Shown here: positions 43,070-51,795 of the stretch, in pieces | How the letters are laid out: the number at the start of each line of letters is the position of its first letter | How positions within the stretch are numbered: the first letter of the stretch is position 1 | Assembly (NCBI RefSeq): GCF_013407595.1 | Contig: NZ_JABEKX010000002.1 | Span: 62,001-126,000, forward strand | Source of the DNA: Lacticaseibacillus absianus | GTDB lineage: Bacteria > Bacillota > Bacilli > Lactobacillales > Lactobacillaceae | Length of the DNA stretch: 64,000 nt | Direction of reading: 5' to 3' | Notes under the pieces: model-generated | Seen by the model: only the letters and a program-made list of their open reading frames with translations | Told to the model about the DNA's origin: nothing | Databases searched by the model: none | Program-made: the position numbers and the translations under genes

Positions 43070-43810
43070 ATGACAGCGACGATAGAAGTTCAGGGTCTGC
43101 AGCAGGGCTACGGTAAGACCGTGGTGCTGCACGACATCGACCTGACCGTGATGCCAGGGGAGATCCTGGCCCTGATCGGCCCCAGCGGCGCCGGTAAGAC
43201 GACGCTGGTCAGCACGATCATGGGGATGCTGCGGCCCAAAGCCGGCCGCGTTCGGGTGTTGGGCCGAGCCGTACCTGACCGCGCATTGCTTGCCCGGATC
43301 GGCTACATGGCGCAGACCGATGCACTTTACACGACCCTTTCGGCGCGGGAGAACCTGATGTTCTTCGGCACGATGATGGGGGTCGACCGCGCGACCTTGG
43401 TCCAGCGGCTCCCGCAGGCGACGGCGGTGGTGAACCTGGACCAGGCCTTGGATCAGGCCGTTGGGGATTACTCCGGGGGTATGAAGCGGCGGCTGTCGCT
43501 TGCCATCGCGCTGTTAGCCGATCCGCCGCTGTTGATCCTGGACGAGCCGACGGTCGGGATCGACCCGGAGCTGCGCCAGCAGATCTGGGTCGAGCTGCAC
43601 CGGCTGGCGGATGAAGGTAAAACGATCCTGCTGACGACCCATGTGATGGAAGACGCGGAAGAGGCTAGCCAGCTGATGATGATCCGCGGTGGCGCGGCCA
43701 TCGCGCAGGGCACGCCGGCGGCCTTGCTCGCGGCGTACCAAGTCGACTCGATCGAACAAGTCTTTTTGAAGGCGGGGAGGGCTCAAGATGCGCACAACAG
43801 GCATGATTAA
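43070..43810 (+). CDS. ABC-2 exporter ATP-binding protein
   Basis: A 246-residue drug/antibiotic-type ABC ATPase. Walker A GPSGAGKTT (about 39-47), signature YSGGMKRRLSLA (about 137-148), Walker B LLILDEPTVGIDP and H-loop LLTTHVMEDAEEA are all intact. ATG 43070 follows GAGGAGATCAC. It overlaps the permease gene by 23 bases. With the TetR repressor in the same operon it likely exports a toxic compound that also induces the operon. Confidence 0.9.
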   Translation: MTATIEVQGLQQGYGKTVVLHDIDLTVMPGEILALIGPSGAGKTTLVSTIMGMLRPKAGRVRVLGRAVPDRALLARIGYMAQTDALYTTLSARENLMFFGTMMGVDRATLVQRLPQATAVVNLDQALDQAVGDYSGGMKRRLSLAIALLADPPLLILDEPTVGIDPELRQQIWVELHRLADEGKTILLTTHVMEDAEEASQLMMIRGGAAIAQGTPAALLAAYQVDSIEQVFLKAGRAQDAHNRHD

Positions 43811-44942
43811 ACGCGTGATGACGGAGATGCTACGGGACAAGCGGACGCTAGCGCTGATGTTCGTTGCACCGCTCTTGATCTTGACGCTGATCTATTTTCT
43901 CTTCCAATCGAACGGGGACACGACCGCTACGCTGGCCGTGCGTGGCGTAGATACCACGCTGACGGCGGCGCTGAAGTCCGATCACTTGAAGCTGGCGCCG
44001 GTGACCGGCCACAGCAGCGCTAAGCACGTGATCCGCACGCACGATTACGCGGGGATGCTGACGCAATCCGGTGACCACCTGACGTTGACGTTGGCGAACA
44101 ACGACCAAGCTAAGGCGACGGTGATCAAGGTGGGGCTACAGTCGGCGCAGATCAAGCTGAAGGGGCAAGCCGCCGCGACCGGGCTGAAGGCGCAAGCCCA
44201 AGCGATCGCCCAGCTACAGGCGGCCTTGGCTGCCGCCAGCAAGGCCGCCGGCATTCCGGTCCCCGCTCAAGCGCCGGCGCGCGCCGCGGGGGCAGTCAGC
44301 TACACGACCAAGACGCGCTACCTATACGGTGATAAGGATTCCACGTTCTTTGACACGCTGTTGCCGATCCTGATGAGCTTCGTTGTGTTCTTCTTCGTGT
44401 TCTTGATCTCGGGGATCGCCTTGCTACGCGAGCGGACGACCGGCACGCTGTATCGGCTGCTGGCGACGCCGGTGCGGCGCGGGGAGATCATCACCGGCTA
44501 CCTTGCGGGTTACGGCCTGTTCGCAGTGATCCAGACGTTGCTGGTGGTCTTGTTCACCATCTACGTATTCAAAATTCAGATCCTCGGGAGCGTCGGATGG
44601 GTGATCTTGATCAATCTGCTGCTGGCCGCGGCGGCGCTTGCGATGGGGCTGTTCATCTCCACCTTCGCGGGCAGCGAGTTTCAAATGGTCCAGTTCATCC
44701 CGGTCGTCGTGATCCCACAGATCTTCTTCTCCGGAATCATCCCGGTCGCCGGGATGCCCGGCTGGCTGCAAGCAATTGCGCATGTGATGCCGCTGTATTA
44801 CGGCGCGGACGCGATGAGCCAGGTGGTCGAGCAAGGGGCGGGACTGGCGGCGATCGGCCTCGATCTCGGCGTCTTGGTCGGGTTCGTCGCCTTGTTCCTC
44901 GCGCTGAACGTGCGGACGATGCGTAAGTACCGGCAAGTCTAA
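43788..44942 (+). CDS. ABC-2 type exporter permease
   Basis: A 384-residue permease: one helix at the N-terminus (LMFVAPLLILTLIYFLFQSN), a large external alanine/lysine-rich loop (about 45-180) and a C-terminal block of five helices (LLPILMSFVVFFFVFLISGI to LGVLVGFVALFLALNV). This is the YhgE-free ABC2_membrane_3 type layout. Partner of the preceding ATPase; the substrate is unknown. GGGAGGGCTCAAG precedes the ATG. Confidence 0.88.
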   Translation: MRTTGMIKRVMTEMLRDKRTLALMFVAPLLILTLIYFLFQSNGDTTATLAVRGVDTTLTAALKSDHLKLAPVTGHSSAKHVIRTHDYAGMLTQSGDHLTLTLANNDQAKATVIKVGLQSAQIKLKGQAAATGLKAQAQAIAQLQAALAAASKAAGIPVPAQAPARAAGAVSYTTKTRYLYGDKDSTFFDTLLPILMSFVVFFFVFLISGIALLRERTTGTLYRLLATPVRRGEIITGYLAGYGLFAVIQTLLVVLFTIYVFKIQILGSVGWVILINLLLAAAALAMGLFISTFAGSEFQMVQFIPVVVIPQIFFSGIIPVAGMPGWLQAIAHVMPLYYGADAMSQVVEQGAGLAAIGLDLGVLVGFVALFLALNVRTMRKYRQV

Positions 44943-44958
44943 GGGTGGGAGGCCACAG

Positions 44959-45606
44959 ATGAGTGTGAATAATGTTGAGACGTTGCTAGATCAGACGCTG
45001 CGTGACAGCGACTTGTCGGCGAAACAAAAAGCCGTGCTGCGCGCCAGCCTCACCCTGTTTGCCCAACAGGGGTACGCGCGCACCAGCACAGCGGATATCG
45101 CCCGGGCTGCCGGCGTCTCGGAAGGAACGGTGTACAAGCGGTTCAAGACTAAGGCGGACCTGCTGGCTGCCTTGATGCAGCCGTTCATGGCGCAAGTGGT
45201 GCCCAAGGTGGCTGGTGAGTTCGGTGACGCAACGATGACGCAACTGCCGCCGGACTTTGAGACGTTGCTGCACAGGGTCATCGTTGACCGCATGCAGTTC
45301 GCGATCGCGAACTACCAGGTCGTCAAGATCTTCGCGGCCGAGGCGTTGCAGCGACCGGAGCTGCTGCAACGCGTGCAAGGGGCGTTTGACCAACTGGTGA
45401 CGACGCGTATCACGCCAGCGCTTGTGCACTACCAGCAGCGTGGCCAGTTGGTCAACTGGCCGCCCCAGCTGATCGTGCGCTACATCGCCGGCACGCTGAT
45501 CGGCGACGTGCTACCGTCGCTGCTGGTCAGCCACGCGAGTATCGACGTGGCGGCGCGGGCGGCCGAGGATACGCGATTTTTGATGAAGGGGTTGCGACCG
45601 GAATAG
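44959..45606 (+). CDS. TetR-family repressor of the ABC exporter
   Basis: A 215-residue TetR protein: the HTH is LTLFAQQGYARTSTADIARA followed by GVSEGTVYKRFKTKADLLAAL; the rest is a helical ligand-binding domain. It is the third gene of the operon and probably autoregulates it through the AAGTGAG palindrome. GGGAGGCCACAG precedes the ATG. Confidence 0.92.
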   Translation: MSVNNVETLLDQTLRDSDLSAKQKAVLRASLTLFAQQGYARTSTADIARAAGVSEGTVYKRFKTKADLLAALMQPFMAQVVPKVAGEFGDATMTQLPPDFETLLHRVIVDRMQFAIANYQVVKIFAAEALQRPELLQRVQGAFDQLVTTRITPALVHYQQRGQLVNWPPQLIVRYIAGTLIGDVLPSLLVSHASIDVAARAAEDTRFLMKGLRPE

Positions 45607-45615
45607 GTTCAAGGT

Positions 45616-45648
45616 GCGGTGGTGTCGATTCTGGCTCACCGCTTTTTT
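45616..45648 (+). terminator. Terminator after the TetR gene
   Basis: GCGGTG pairs with CACCGC across a 15-base loop and is followed by six T residues. Confidence 0.6.
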
Positions 45649-45707
45649 GTTGCGCAATCAGATCTGTTGACGAGCGGGTACTGAGCGTGGCATCATGGCC
45701 CCAGGTT

Positions 45708-45736
45708 TTGGCAGTGGTCTGAACATTCTGTATAAT
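45708..45736 (+). promoter_or_regulatory. Sigma-A promoter of levR
   Basis: TTGGCA (45708-45713) and a perfect TATAAT (45731-45736) are exactly 17 bases apart, 24 bases before the levR start. Confidence 0.85.
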
Positions 45737-45760
45737 GAATATGCAGAGGAGATGAGTCAG

Positions 45761-48328
45761 ATGAAGGAGGCAATGAAGCGCGTCTACCGTCAGTTGGGTA
45801 CGACTGCGAATACCGGTGGGGCCACGACACAGGAACTTGCTGATCAACTTGGGTTGTCACGGTCAGTCGTCAGCCAGTACCTGAATCGCTTGGAGGCACA
45901 GGACTGGGTGACCAAGCGTGACGGTCGCCCTGTGCGATGGCAACGCGCTGACGCGCAAGCCGATGAGGCAGATCCTTTCACACAGTTCATCGGGGTGCGG
46001 GGGAGCGTCCGCCGTGTGATCGAACAGGCCGCTGCTGCAGTAGCCTATCCACCGCATGGCTTGAACGTGCTGGTCACCGGCCATTCAGGGGTGGGCAAAA
46101 GCTACCTCGCTGCGACAATCGTCGCGCACGCACGGTATGTCCACGCGATCGTCGCGCACGCACCGTACGCTGTCTTGAATTGTGCCGATTACGCGAACAA
46201 CCCAGAACTTCTATCGAGTCTACTGTTTGGGTACGTCCGCGGCGCGTTCACTGGCGCGGATCAGGACAAAGCGGGATTGTTGACACAAGCGGACGGTGGG
46301 TATCTGTTTTTGGATGAGGTGCACCGCCTGTCCAGTGAGAACCAAGAGAAGCTGTTCTCGTTCATCGATAACGGCTACTACTACCGAATGGGTGACAACG
46401 TGACCCGGATCCAAGCAACAGTCCGATTGATCATGGCAACGACCGAAACGCCTGAGCAAGTGTTGCTTGCGACGTTTCGGCGCCGGATCCCAGTTGTCTT
46501 ACATCTGCCAGATTACGCGCAGCGCCCCGCGGATGAACGGTTAGCGTTGCTGCGGGCATTGTTCACCGCTGAGGCACACAAAATGGCGTGTTCGATCATG
46601 GTCACGCCGGCAGTGGTCTCGGCCTTGGCGCAGATCGATCACCCTGGGAACATCGGACACTTGAAAAACCTGATCCAGGTGGGGTGTGCGACGGCTTACG
46701 AGCGGCGCCAGGAGGATGGACCGTTGCGTCTGACGCTCGACCACTTTCAGTTCGATCACCTGCCAGACGTGACGGCTTACGGTGAGATGGTGATCGACCC
46801 AGCTGCACCAGTAGTCAGTGCCCCGCGTGACCCGTGGGCTGAGCAGCTGGCGCAGATCAGCGACTCGTTAGCGCAGGCAGGGGATGATCCGACACAGGAA
46901 CAGCTACGACAATGGACTAATCTGTTTCAGGCGTTGCTTGCCCGGCTCCCGCAGCACGAGCCGGAAGACGGCCTACACCTTCAACACGATGACCGGTTCA
47001 AGACATTGATCGAGCGGCGCTTTGGGCTCGCCAAGGCCGCTTACCTCGAGCCGCTGATGTTCGCACTGTATCGCCGACGCTTTGAACTTGATCCGGTGCT
47101 CACGCGGCACCTAACGCGTCGGTTGCGCCTGAAGTTGCCGCGGGCATTGCACGTGGCCAAGGAGTTCTACCGGGTGATCCAACCCTTGGATCCGGTCAGT
47201 CACCAGACCTTAGTGGTCGTCTTAACGTTGCTACTTGCGGATCATATCGATGAGCGGATCCAGTTGCGAGGATTGTTGACGGCGCATGGCGAAAGTACCG
47301 CGACGAGTATTCAGGCGGTGGTCAACACGCTTTGTGGCACGTATGTGTTCGATGCGATCGACATGCCGATCACGACTGGTGTCGATTCGATCATCAAAGA
47401 GGCGAATCGGCTGATCGACCAATCGGACACGACCAACGGCTTCATCCTAATGGTCGATATGGGGTCGTTGAGCCAACTGTTCACAGCGATCAAGCCCCAT
47501 CTAGATGGCGACTTACTGGTCGTCAACAATCTGACGACGGTAACGGCATTGGACCTCGCCCTGCGAATGCAACAGCGCTTACCGTTCAAGCAGATCGCAG
47601 AAAAGGCAGAGCAGGACTACACCATCGAGGTCCAGTACTATCAAGGGTTCTCACAGGCGACGAACATCTTGGTCTCCTGTATCTCCGGACTGGGGATCGC
47701 CGAGAAGATCCGAGAGATCATGCAACCACTGATGCCGAGCGACATCAAGGTGATCCCGCTGGACTATGCGACGCTCAAAGAGAAGTTGGTCGGTGAAGAA
47801 TGGGCTTATTTTGACCAGACGCTGTTCGTGCTGACCACGATGGATCTGACTCGGCAGGTACCGTTCGCCCACTTGAACATCTATGATCTCCTAGATGCGA
47901 CCGGGGCCTCGCAACTGTCTGAGTGGCTGAGTGCGTACCTGGATCAGGCGCACCTTAAGGCGCTGAATGCTGAATTACTACGGTTCTTCTCGATCGAGGG
48001 GATTTCGGAGCGTCTGAGCTTCCTCAACCCAGACATCGTGATCAAAGAGGTTGAAACGGCGATCATGAAATATGAGCACTATTATCACTTTGTGCTCGAT
48101 GGCAAGGTCAAGTTGAACCTCTATATGCACATCGCGCTGATGATCGAACGGTTGATGGTGCGCAAGCAGATCGAGACGCCGGTGACGATGAGCGGGCCCG
48201 AGGAAGCTGAGTTCATGCAGGTCTCCCACAGCGTTTTTCAGCCGATCGAGATGAAATACAACATTACGGTGTCGGACTATGAGCTATCGTTGATGTACGA
48301 GCTGTTCAAGCAGTTCATTGAGGCGTGA
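45761..48328 (+). CDS. levR: Sigma-54 activator with PRD and EIIA domains (LevR/ManR type)
   Basis: An 855-residue PTS-controlled activator. Residues 1-60 form a winged HTH (TTQELADQLGLSRSVVSQYL); 75-310 is the AAA+ domain with Walker A GHSGVGKS (107-114), the sigma-54-contacting GAFTGA (161-166) and Walker B YLFLDEVH (181-188). A degenerate PRD spans about 400-490, an EIIA-Man domain about 500-640 with candidate phospho-His H509 (TAHGEST), then an EIIB-like region and a second PRD at about 760-855. It should activate the -24/-12 promoter ahead of the PTS genes. Start ATG 45761 is best spaced from AGAGGAG; ATG 45752 and 45773 are alternatives. Confidence 0.93.
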   Translation: MKEAMKRVYRQLGTTANTGGATTQELADQLGLSRSVVSQYLNRLEAQDWVTKRDGRPVRWQRADAQADEADPFTQFIGVRGSVRRVIEQAAAAVAYPPHGLNVLVTGHSGVGKSYLAATIVAHARYVHAIVAHAPYAVLNCADYANNPELLSSLLFGYVRGAFTGADQDKAGLLTQADGGYLFLDEVHRLSSENQEKLFSFIDNGYYYRMGDNVTRIQATVRLIMATTETPEQVLLATFRRRIPVVLHLPDYAQRPADERLALLRALFTAEAHKMACSIMVTPAVVSALAQIDHPGNIGHLKNLIQVGCATAYERRQEDGPLRLTLDHFQFDHLPDVTAYGEMVIDPAAPVVSAPRDPWAEQLAQISDSLAQAGDDPTQEQLRQWTNLFQALLARLPQHEPEDGLHLQHDDRFKTLIERRFGLAKAAYLEPLMFALYRRRFELDPVLTRHLTRRLRLKLPRALHVAKEFYRVIQPLDPVSHQTLVVVLTLLLADHIDERIQLRGLLTAHGESTATSIQAVVNTLCGTYVFDAIDMPITTGVDSIIKEANRLIDQSDTTNGFILMVDMGSLSQLFTAIKPHLDGDLLVVNNLTTVTALDLALRMQQRLPFKQIAEKAEQDYTIEVQYYQGFSQATNILVSCISGLGIAEKIREIMQPLMPSDIKVIPLDYATLKEKLVGEEWAYFDQTLFVLTTMDLTRQVPFAHLNIYDLLDATGASQLSEWLSAYLDQAHLKALNAELLRFFSIEGISERLSFLNPDIVIKEVETAIMKYEHYYHFVLDGKVKLNLYMHIALMIERLMVRKQIETPVTMSGPEEAEFMQVSHSVFQPIEMKYNITVSDYELSLMYELFKQFIEA

Positions 48329-48353
48329 TCCGAGTGTTGAACAGCGTCAACTG

Positions 48354-48385
48354 GAAGTGTTCAATTATTGAACACTTCTTTTTTT
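48354..48385 (+). terminator. levR terminator / activator-binding palindrome
   Basis: A perfect palindrome GAAGTGTTCAA-TTA-TTGAACACTTC is followed by seven T residues, making an intrinsic terminator for levR. The same TTGAACACTT sequence recurs at 48404-48413 beside the -24 element, so the palindrome may also be the upstream activating site of LevR. Confidence 0.75.
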
Positions 48386-48412
48386 GCGGCGTTGCGGCGC
48401 GGTTTTGAACAC

Positions 48413-48429
48413 TTGGCACGAGTTTTGCT
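48413..48429 (+). promoter_or_regulatory. Sigma-54 (-24/-12) promoter of the PTS operon
   Basis: TTGGCACG-AGTT-TTGCT matches the RpoN consensus with the invariant GG (48415-48416) and GC (48427-48428) exactly ten bases apart. It lies 50 bases before the first PTS gene. Confidence 0.93.
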
Positions 48430-48478
48430 ATTAGGGAGGTGAAGGCATTGACCTGAAGTGACGAAAGGAGGGAACCGG

Positions 48479-48886
48479 ATGACTGAGATCTTGATCGCCA
48501 GTCACGGGCACATGGCTAGTGGGCTTCAGAGCTCACTAGAGATCCTGACTGGCATGGGCGCACGCGTCCAAGTGATCGATGCCTACGTGGATGATTCGGA
48601 TTACACGGCGCAGATCGCTGCGTTCATTGCCACGGCGAAGCGACCAGCCGTGATCTTCACCGATCTTAAGGGTGGGAGTGTGAATCAAAAAGTCGTTTTG
48701 GCTGCGGCAGGACACCCCGACGTGTTCGTGGTGTCACAGATGAACCTTGCAATTATTCTGGCGGTGTTATTGGATGCCGAACCATTGTCTGCTGGGCACT
48801 TGGACGACCTGATCGTCCAGAGTCAAGTTGAACGCATCACGTTGACAGACGCACCCGCTGATTCGGAAGACAGCTTTTTGAGCTAA
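48479..48886 (+). CDS. PTS mannose-family EIIA component
   Basis: A 135-residue cytoplasmic EIIA. The phosphorylated histidine is H9 in IASHGHMASGL, and FTDLKGGSVNQKV is the second conserved motif. It accepts phosphate from HPr and hands it to EIIB. EIIA and EIIB are separate proteins here, not a fused EIIAB as in ManX. ATG 48479 follows AAAGGAGGG; it is the first gene after the sigma-54 promoter. Confidence 0.94.
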   Translation: MTEILIASHGHMASGLQSSLEILTGMGARVQVIDAYVDDSDYTAQIAAFIATAKRPAVIFTDLKGGSVNQKVVLAAAGHPDVFVVSQMNLAIILAVLLDAEPLSAGHLDDLIVQSQVERITLTDAPADSEDSFLS

Positions 48887-48898
48887 GGAGGAAATGAT

Positions 48899-49390
48899 AT
48901 GATCGCACAATTACGCGTCGATGATCGATTGATCCACGGGCAAGTCGCTTTGGTCTGGACCAAGGAGCTTGATACACCGGGGATCATTGTTGCCAACGAT
49001 AACGCGGCGGCCAATGAGATGGTCCAGATGACCCTGAAGATGGCGACCCCAACGGGCAAAAAACTTTTGATCCGCTCGGTTGCGGACGCCATCACAGTAT
49101 TCAATAACCCTAAGGCGAGCAACATGCGCATTTTTGCACTGACGAATAGTGTGGCTGATGCGCTCAAGATCGCCCAAGCGGTACCCGGAATCGCAGGGAT
49201 CAACGTTGCCAATGTGGGGCGCTTTGCCGAAAACGCGAAGGAAGCGACTCAGCTGTCTGCAACACTGATGTTGACAGCGTCCGAGCTGGCCGCACTGAAG
49301 CAGTTGGCCACACTGGATGTCCCTGTGTTCAATCAAGTTGTGCCGAGTAACGCCAAGACGCCGATCAGCACGTTGCTGAAGGGCCACTAA
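48899..49390 (+). CDS. PTS mannose-family EIIB component
   Basis: A 163-residue EIIB with phospho-histidine H13 in RVDDRLIHGQV, a family hallmark. It phosphorylates the sugar during transport by EIIC/EIID. The sugar is unknown; mannose/glucose, fructose or sorbose-type substrates are possible. AAGGAGGAAATGAT precedes the ATG. Confidence 0.94.
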   Translation: MIAQLRVDDRLIHGQVALVWTKELDTPGIIVANDNAAANEMVQMTLKMATPTGKKLLIRSVADAITVFNNPKASNMRIFALTNSVADALKIAQAVPGIAGINVANVGRFAENAKEATQLSATLMLTASELAALKQLATLDVPVFNQVVPSNAKTPISTLLKGH

Positions 49391-49412
49391 CCTAATCAAG
49401 GAGGAATGAACG

Positions 49413-50246
49413 ATGTTAAATACCGCATTGTTAGCCGCATTATGCGTGTTCGTCTGCTTCGGCGGCAACTGGCTGTGGGGTCAGACGATGATCGAACGCC
49501 CACTGGTCGTTGGCTTGGTCGCTGGGTTGGTTTTCGGGGACGTTCGAACTGGGATCATGATGGGGGCATCGCTTGAGGCGATCTTCATGGGTGCTGTCGA
49601 TATTGGTGGTGCGTTGTCCGCGGAGCCGGTCACCGCGACCGTTTTGGCGGTGACTTTTGCGACCACGCTGGATGTGAACTTGAAGGCCGCTTTGGCCCTG
49701 GCGGTGCCGATCGGGGTGTTCGCCGCCTTTATCTCAATGTTTCTGAAGAACGTGGTCATGAATATTTTTGCGCCTGTCGTTGATAAAGTGGCCGCGAACA
49801 ACGATCCTAAGGGGCTAGTTCGCTTACACTTTGGCATGTGGTTCCTGAACTATTTCGTCTTCTCTCTCGTCACGTTCTTCTCAGTCCTTGCAGGGGCCAA
49901 GCCAGTCCAGCAATTGGTCGACCATATCCCGGCGAACCTGATGGCGGGGCTGTCAGCGACCGGTGGCCTGTTGCCGGCGGTCGGGTTTGCGATCTTAATG
50001 CGGATGCTGTGGAGCAAACAGCTGTCACCATACTACTTCCTGGGCTTCGTCTTGGCCGCGTATATGAAGCTACCTTCTGTCGCAGTCGCTGCCGTCGGGC
50101 TCATCATCGTGGCGCTACAGTGGATGCGGGATAAGCAACTGATGGACCTAGAGAACAAACAAAAGGCGCTGACAACGACTGGTGTCCACACAACGGCTGA
50201 CGCGCCGAACGACGCGGCGCAGGAAGAGGAGGACTTTTTCTCATGA
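49413..50246 (+). CDS. PTS mannose-family EIIC component
   Basis: A 277-residue membrane permease subunit with about eight hydrophobic segments; the EIIC signature GxxxGxxFGDxxTGixxGasLEaifMG is seen as GLVFGDVRTGIMMGASLEAI. The C-terminus is charged and ends in EEEDFFS. It forms the sugar channel with EIID, whose gene overlaps by four bases. Confidence 0.94.
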   Translation: MLNTALLAALCVFVCFGGNWLWGQTMIERPLVVGLVAGLVFGDVRTGIMMGASLEAIFMGAVDIGGALSAEPVTATVLAVTFATTLDVNLKAALALAVPIGVFAAFISMFLKNVVMNIFAPVVDKVAANNDPKGLVRLHFGMWFLNYFVFSLVTFFSVLAGAKPVQQLVDHIPANLMAGLSATGGLLPAVGFAILMRMLWSKQLSPYYFLGFVLAAYMKLPSVAVAAVGLIIVALQWMRDKQLMDLENKQKALTTTGVHTTADAPNDAAQEEEDFFS

Positions 50247-51070
50247 AGATGACTAAGAATGTTTCACCCGAAGATAAAAAAATGCTCAACAGCATCTTCT
50301 GGCGCTCCTTCACCGTCTTCGCCAGTCGTGCAGGGGCGACCAAGACGCATGCGCCTGGCTTCATGTACTCGATCATGCCGGCGCTGGATCGTTACTATAA
50401 GGACGATCCTGAAGGCCACCGGCAGGCGATGCAGCGGCACACGACATGGTACAACATCACCCAAAACGTGGGGACTTTCGTCATGGGACTGGTCGCCTCG
50501 ATGGAGAAGAAGAACGCCGCTGATCCGAACTTCGACTCTGACTCAACGGTTGCCTTGAAGACGTCACTGATGGGCCCACTGTCTGGGATCGGCGATTCGA
50601 TCTTCTGGGGGGTCTTGCGGGTCATTGCCGCGGGCATCGGGATCAGCCTCGCCAGTCAGGGGTCGATCTTCGGGCCGCTACTGTTCTTGGTGATCTACAA
50701 TGTTCCGTCGATCCTGACGCGTTACTACCTGACGTACATGGGGTTCACGCTGGGGGACACCTTCATCCAAGATATGTATCGGTCCGGGAGTATGAAGTTG
50801 CTCAACAAGTCGGCCTCGACGCTTGGCCTAATGATGATCGGGTGCATGACCGCAACGATGGTCACCTTCCAATCGAAGCTGGCGATCCCGATCAAAGGCG
50901 GCAAGCCGATCCTGATCCAGACCTACCTCGATCAGCTCTGGCAAGGATTAGTGCCGCTGGTGGTGACGTTGGTCTGCTACTGGCTTCTGTCTAAGAAAGT
51001 CAACGTCAACTGGATCCTGCTGGGTGTCTTGGCCTTGGCGATCGTCCTCGGGTTGCTGGGTGTGGTCTGA
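50243..51070 (+). CDS. PTS mannose-family EIID component
   Basis: A 275-residue EIID: FTVFASRAGATKTHAPGFMYSI-like N-terminal helix region, DRYYKDDPEGHRQAMQRHTT and MGPLSGIGDSIFWGVLRVIA are hallmark segments; three or four helices lie at the C-terminus. It completes the PTS complex. Its stop is directly followed by the GTG of the mgtC-like gene with no gap. Confidence 0.94.
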   Translation: MKMTKNVSPEDKKMLNSIFWRSFTVFASRAGATKTHAPGFMYSIMPALDRYYKDDPEGHRQAMQRHTTWYNITQNVGTFVMGLVASMEKKNAADPNFDSDSTVALKTSLMGPLSGIGDSIFWGVLRVIAAGIGISLASQGSIFGPLLFLVIYNVPSILTRYYLTYMGFTLGDTFIQDMYRSGSMKLLNKSASTLGLMMIGCMTATMVTFQSKLAIPIKGGKPILIQTYLDQLWQGLVPLVVTLVCYWLLSKKVNVNWILLGVLALAIVLGLLGVV

Positions 51071-51772
51071 GTGTTCGCACTGACATTACGGCAGATTATC
51101 GTTCGGCTGGTCCTCGCCGTTTTGATGGCGGGGGTGATCGGCTATGACCGTGAGCACAAGAACCGTCCAGCGGGGATCAAGACGCATGTGCTGGTCTGCG
51201 TTGGGGCGTGTATCATCGCGCTGATCCAAAAAGAGATCGGATTCGATGCGCTGAATATCGCGTTGACGTACCCGAAACTAGCAGGGGTGGTTCGTGCCGA
51301 TGACGCGCGCCTGATCGCACAGGTCGTCTCTGGCATCGGGTTCCTTGGTGCGGGTACGATCATCGTGCAGCATCGGACGATCCGGGGCTTGACCACGGCT
51401 GCGAGCCTATGGGCGGTCGCCGGGATCGGTCTGGCCGTCGGAATGGGGGATTATATGATCGCAGTCGTCAGTGCCATCGTGGTGATGCTCGTCTTGGTTT
51501 TTCTTAAAAAAATGATCCGGGTCAACCCGATGAAGAAGATCGAGATCCAATACCGTCATAAACTGGAGACCAAAGAATTCATTCAGGCATACTTCGATGC
51601 GCATCACATCGCGGTGATCGACGTGAATTTCAGAGTGACGCAAACAGGTGCGGCGCCGATCTATGTTAATATATACGAAATCGAGATCCCACGGACGACG
51701 AACTACGCGGATGTGATCGAAGACATCTCGATGAATCAGAATATCATGAAGATTCAGACAGTCAGTCTATGA
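51071..51772 (+). CDS. MgtC/SapB family membrane protein
   Basis: A 233-residue protein with an N-terminal membrane domain of five helices carrying MgtC signatures (GYDREHKNRPAGIKTHVLVC, VVSGIGFLGAGTIIVQHRTI, RGLTTAASLWAVAGIGLAVG) and a C-terminal ACT-like cytoplasmic domain (IEIQYRHKLETKEFIQAYFD). MgtC proteins help at low Mg2+ or acid pH, by modulating ATP synthase or Mg2+ balance. It starts with GTG immediately after the EIID stop, so it belongs to the PTS operon, an unusual association. Confidence 0.9.
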   Translation: MFALTLRQIIVRLVLAVLMAGVIGYDREHKNRPAGIKTHVLVCVGACIIALIQKEIGFDALNIALTYPKLAGVVRADDARLIAQVVSGIGFLGAGTIIVQHRTIRGLTTAASLWAVAGIGLAVGMGDYMIAVVSAIVVMLVLVFLKKMIRVNPMKKIEIQYRHKLETKEFIQAYFDAHHIAVIDVNFRVTQTGAAPIYVNIYEIEIPRTTNYADVIEDISMNQNIMKIQTVSL

Positions 51773-51795
51773 TCGCGATAGGGAGGCAGGGGCCG

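Noticed and set aside
44959-48328. TetR and LevR genes as one operon
   Set aside because: A T-run hairpin at 45616-45648 and a near-consensus promoter (TTGGCA-N17-TATAAT) separate them.
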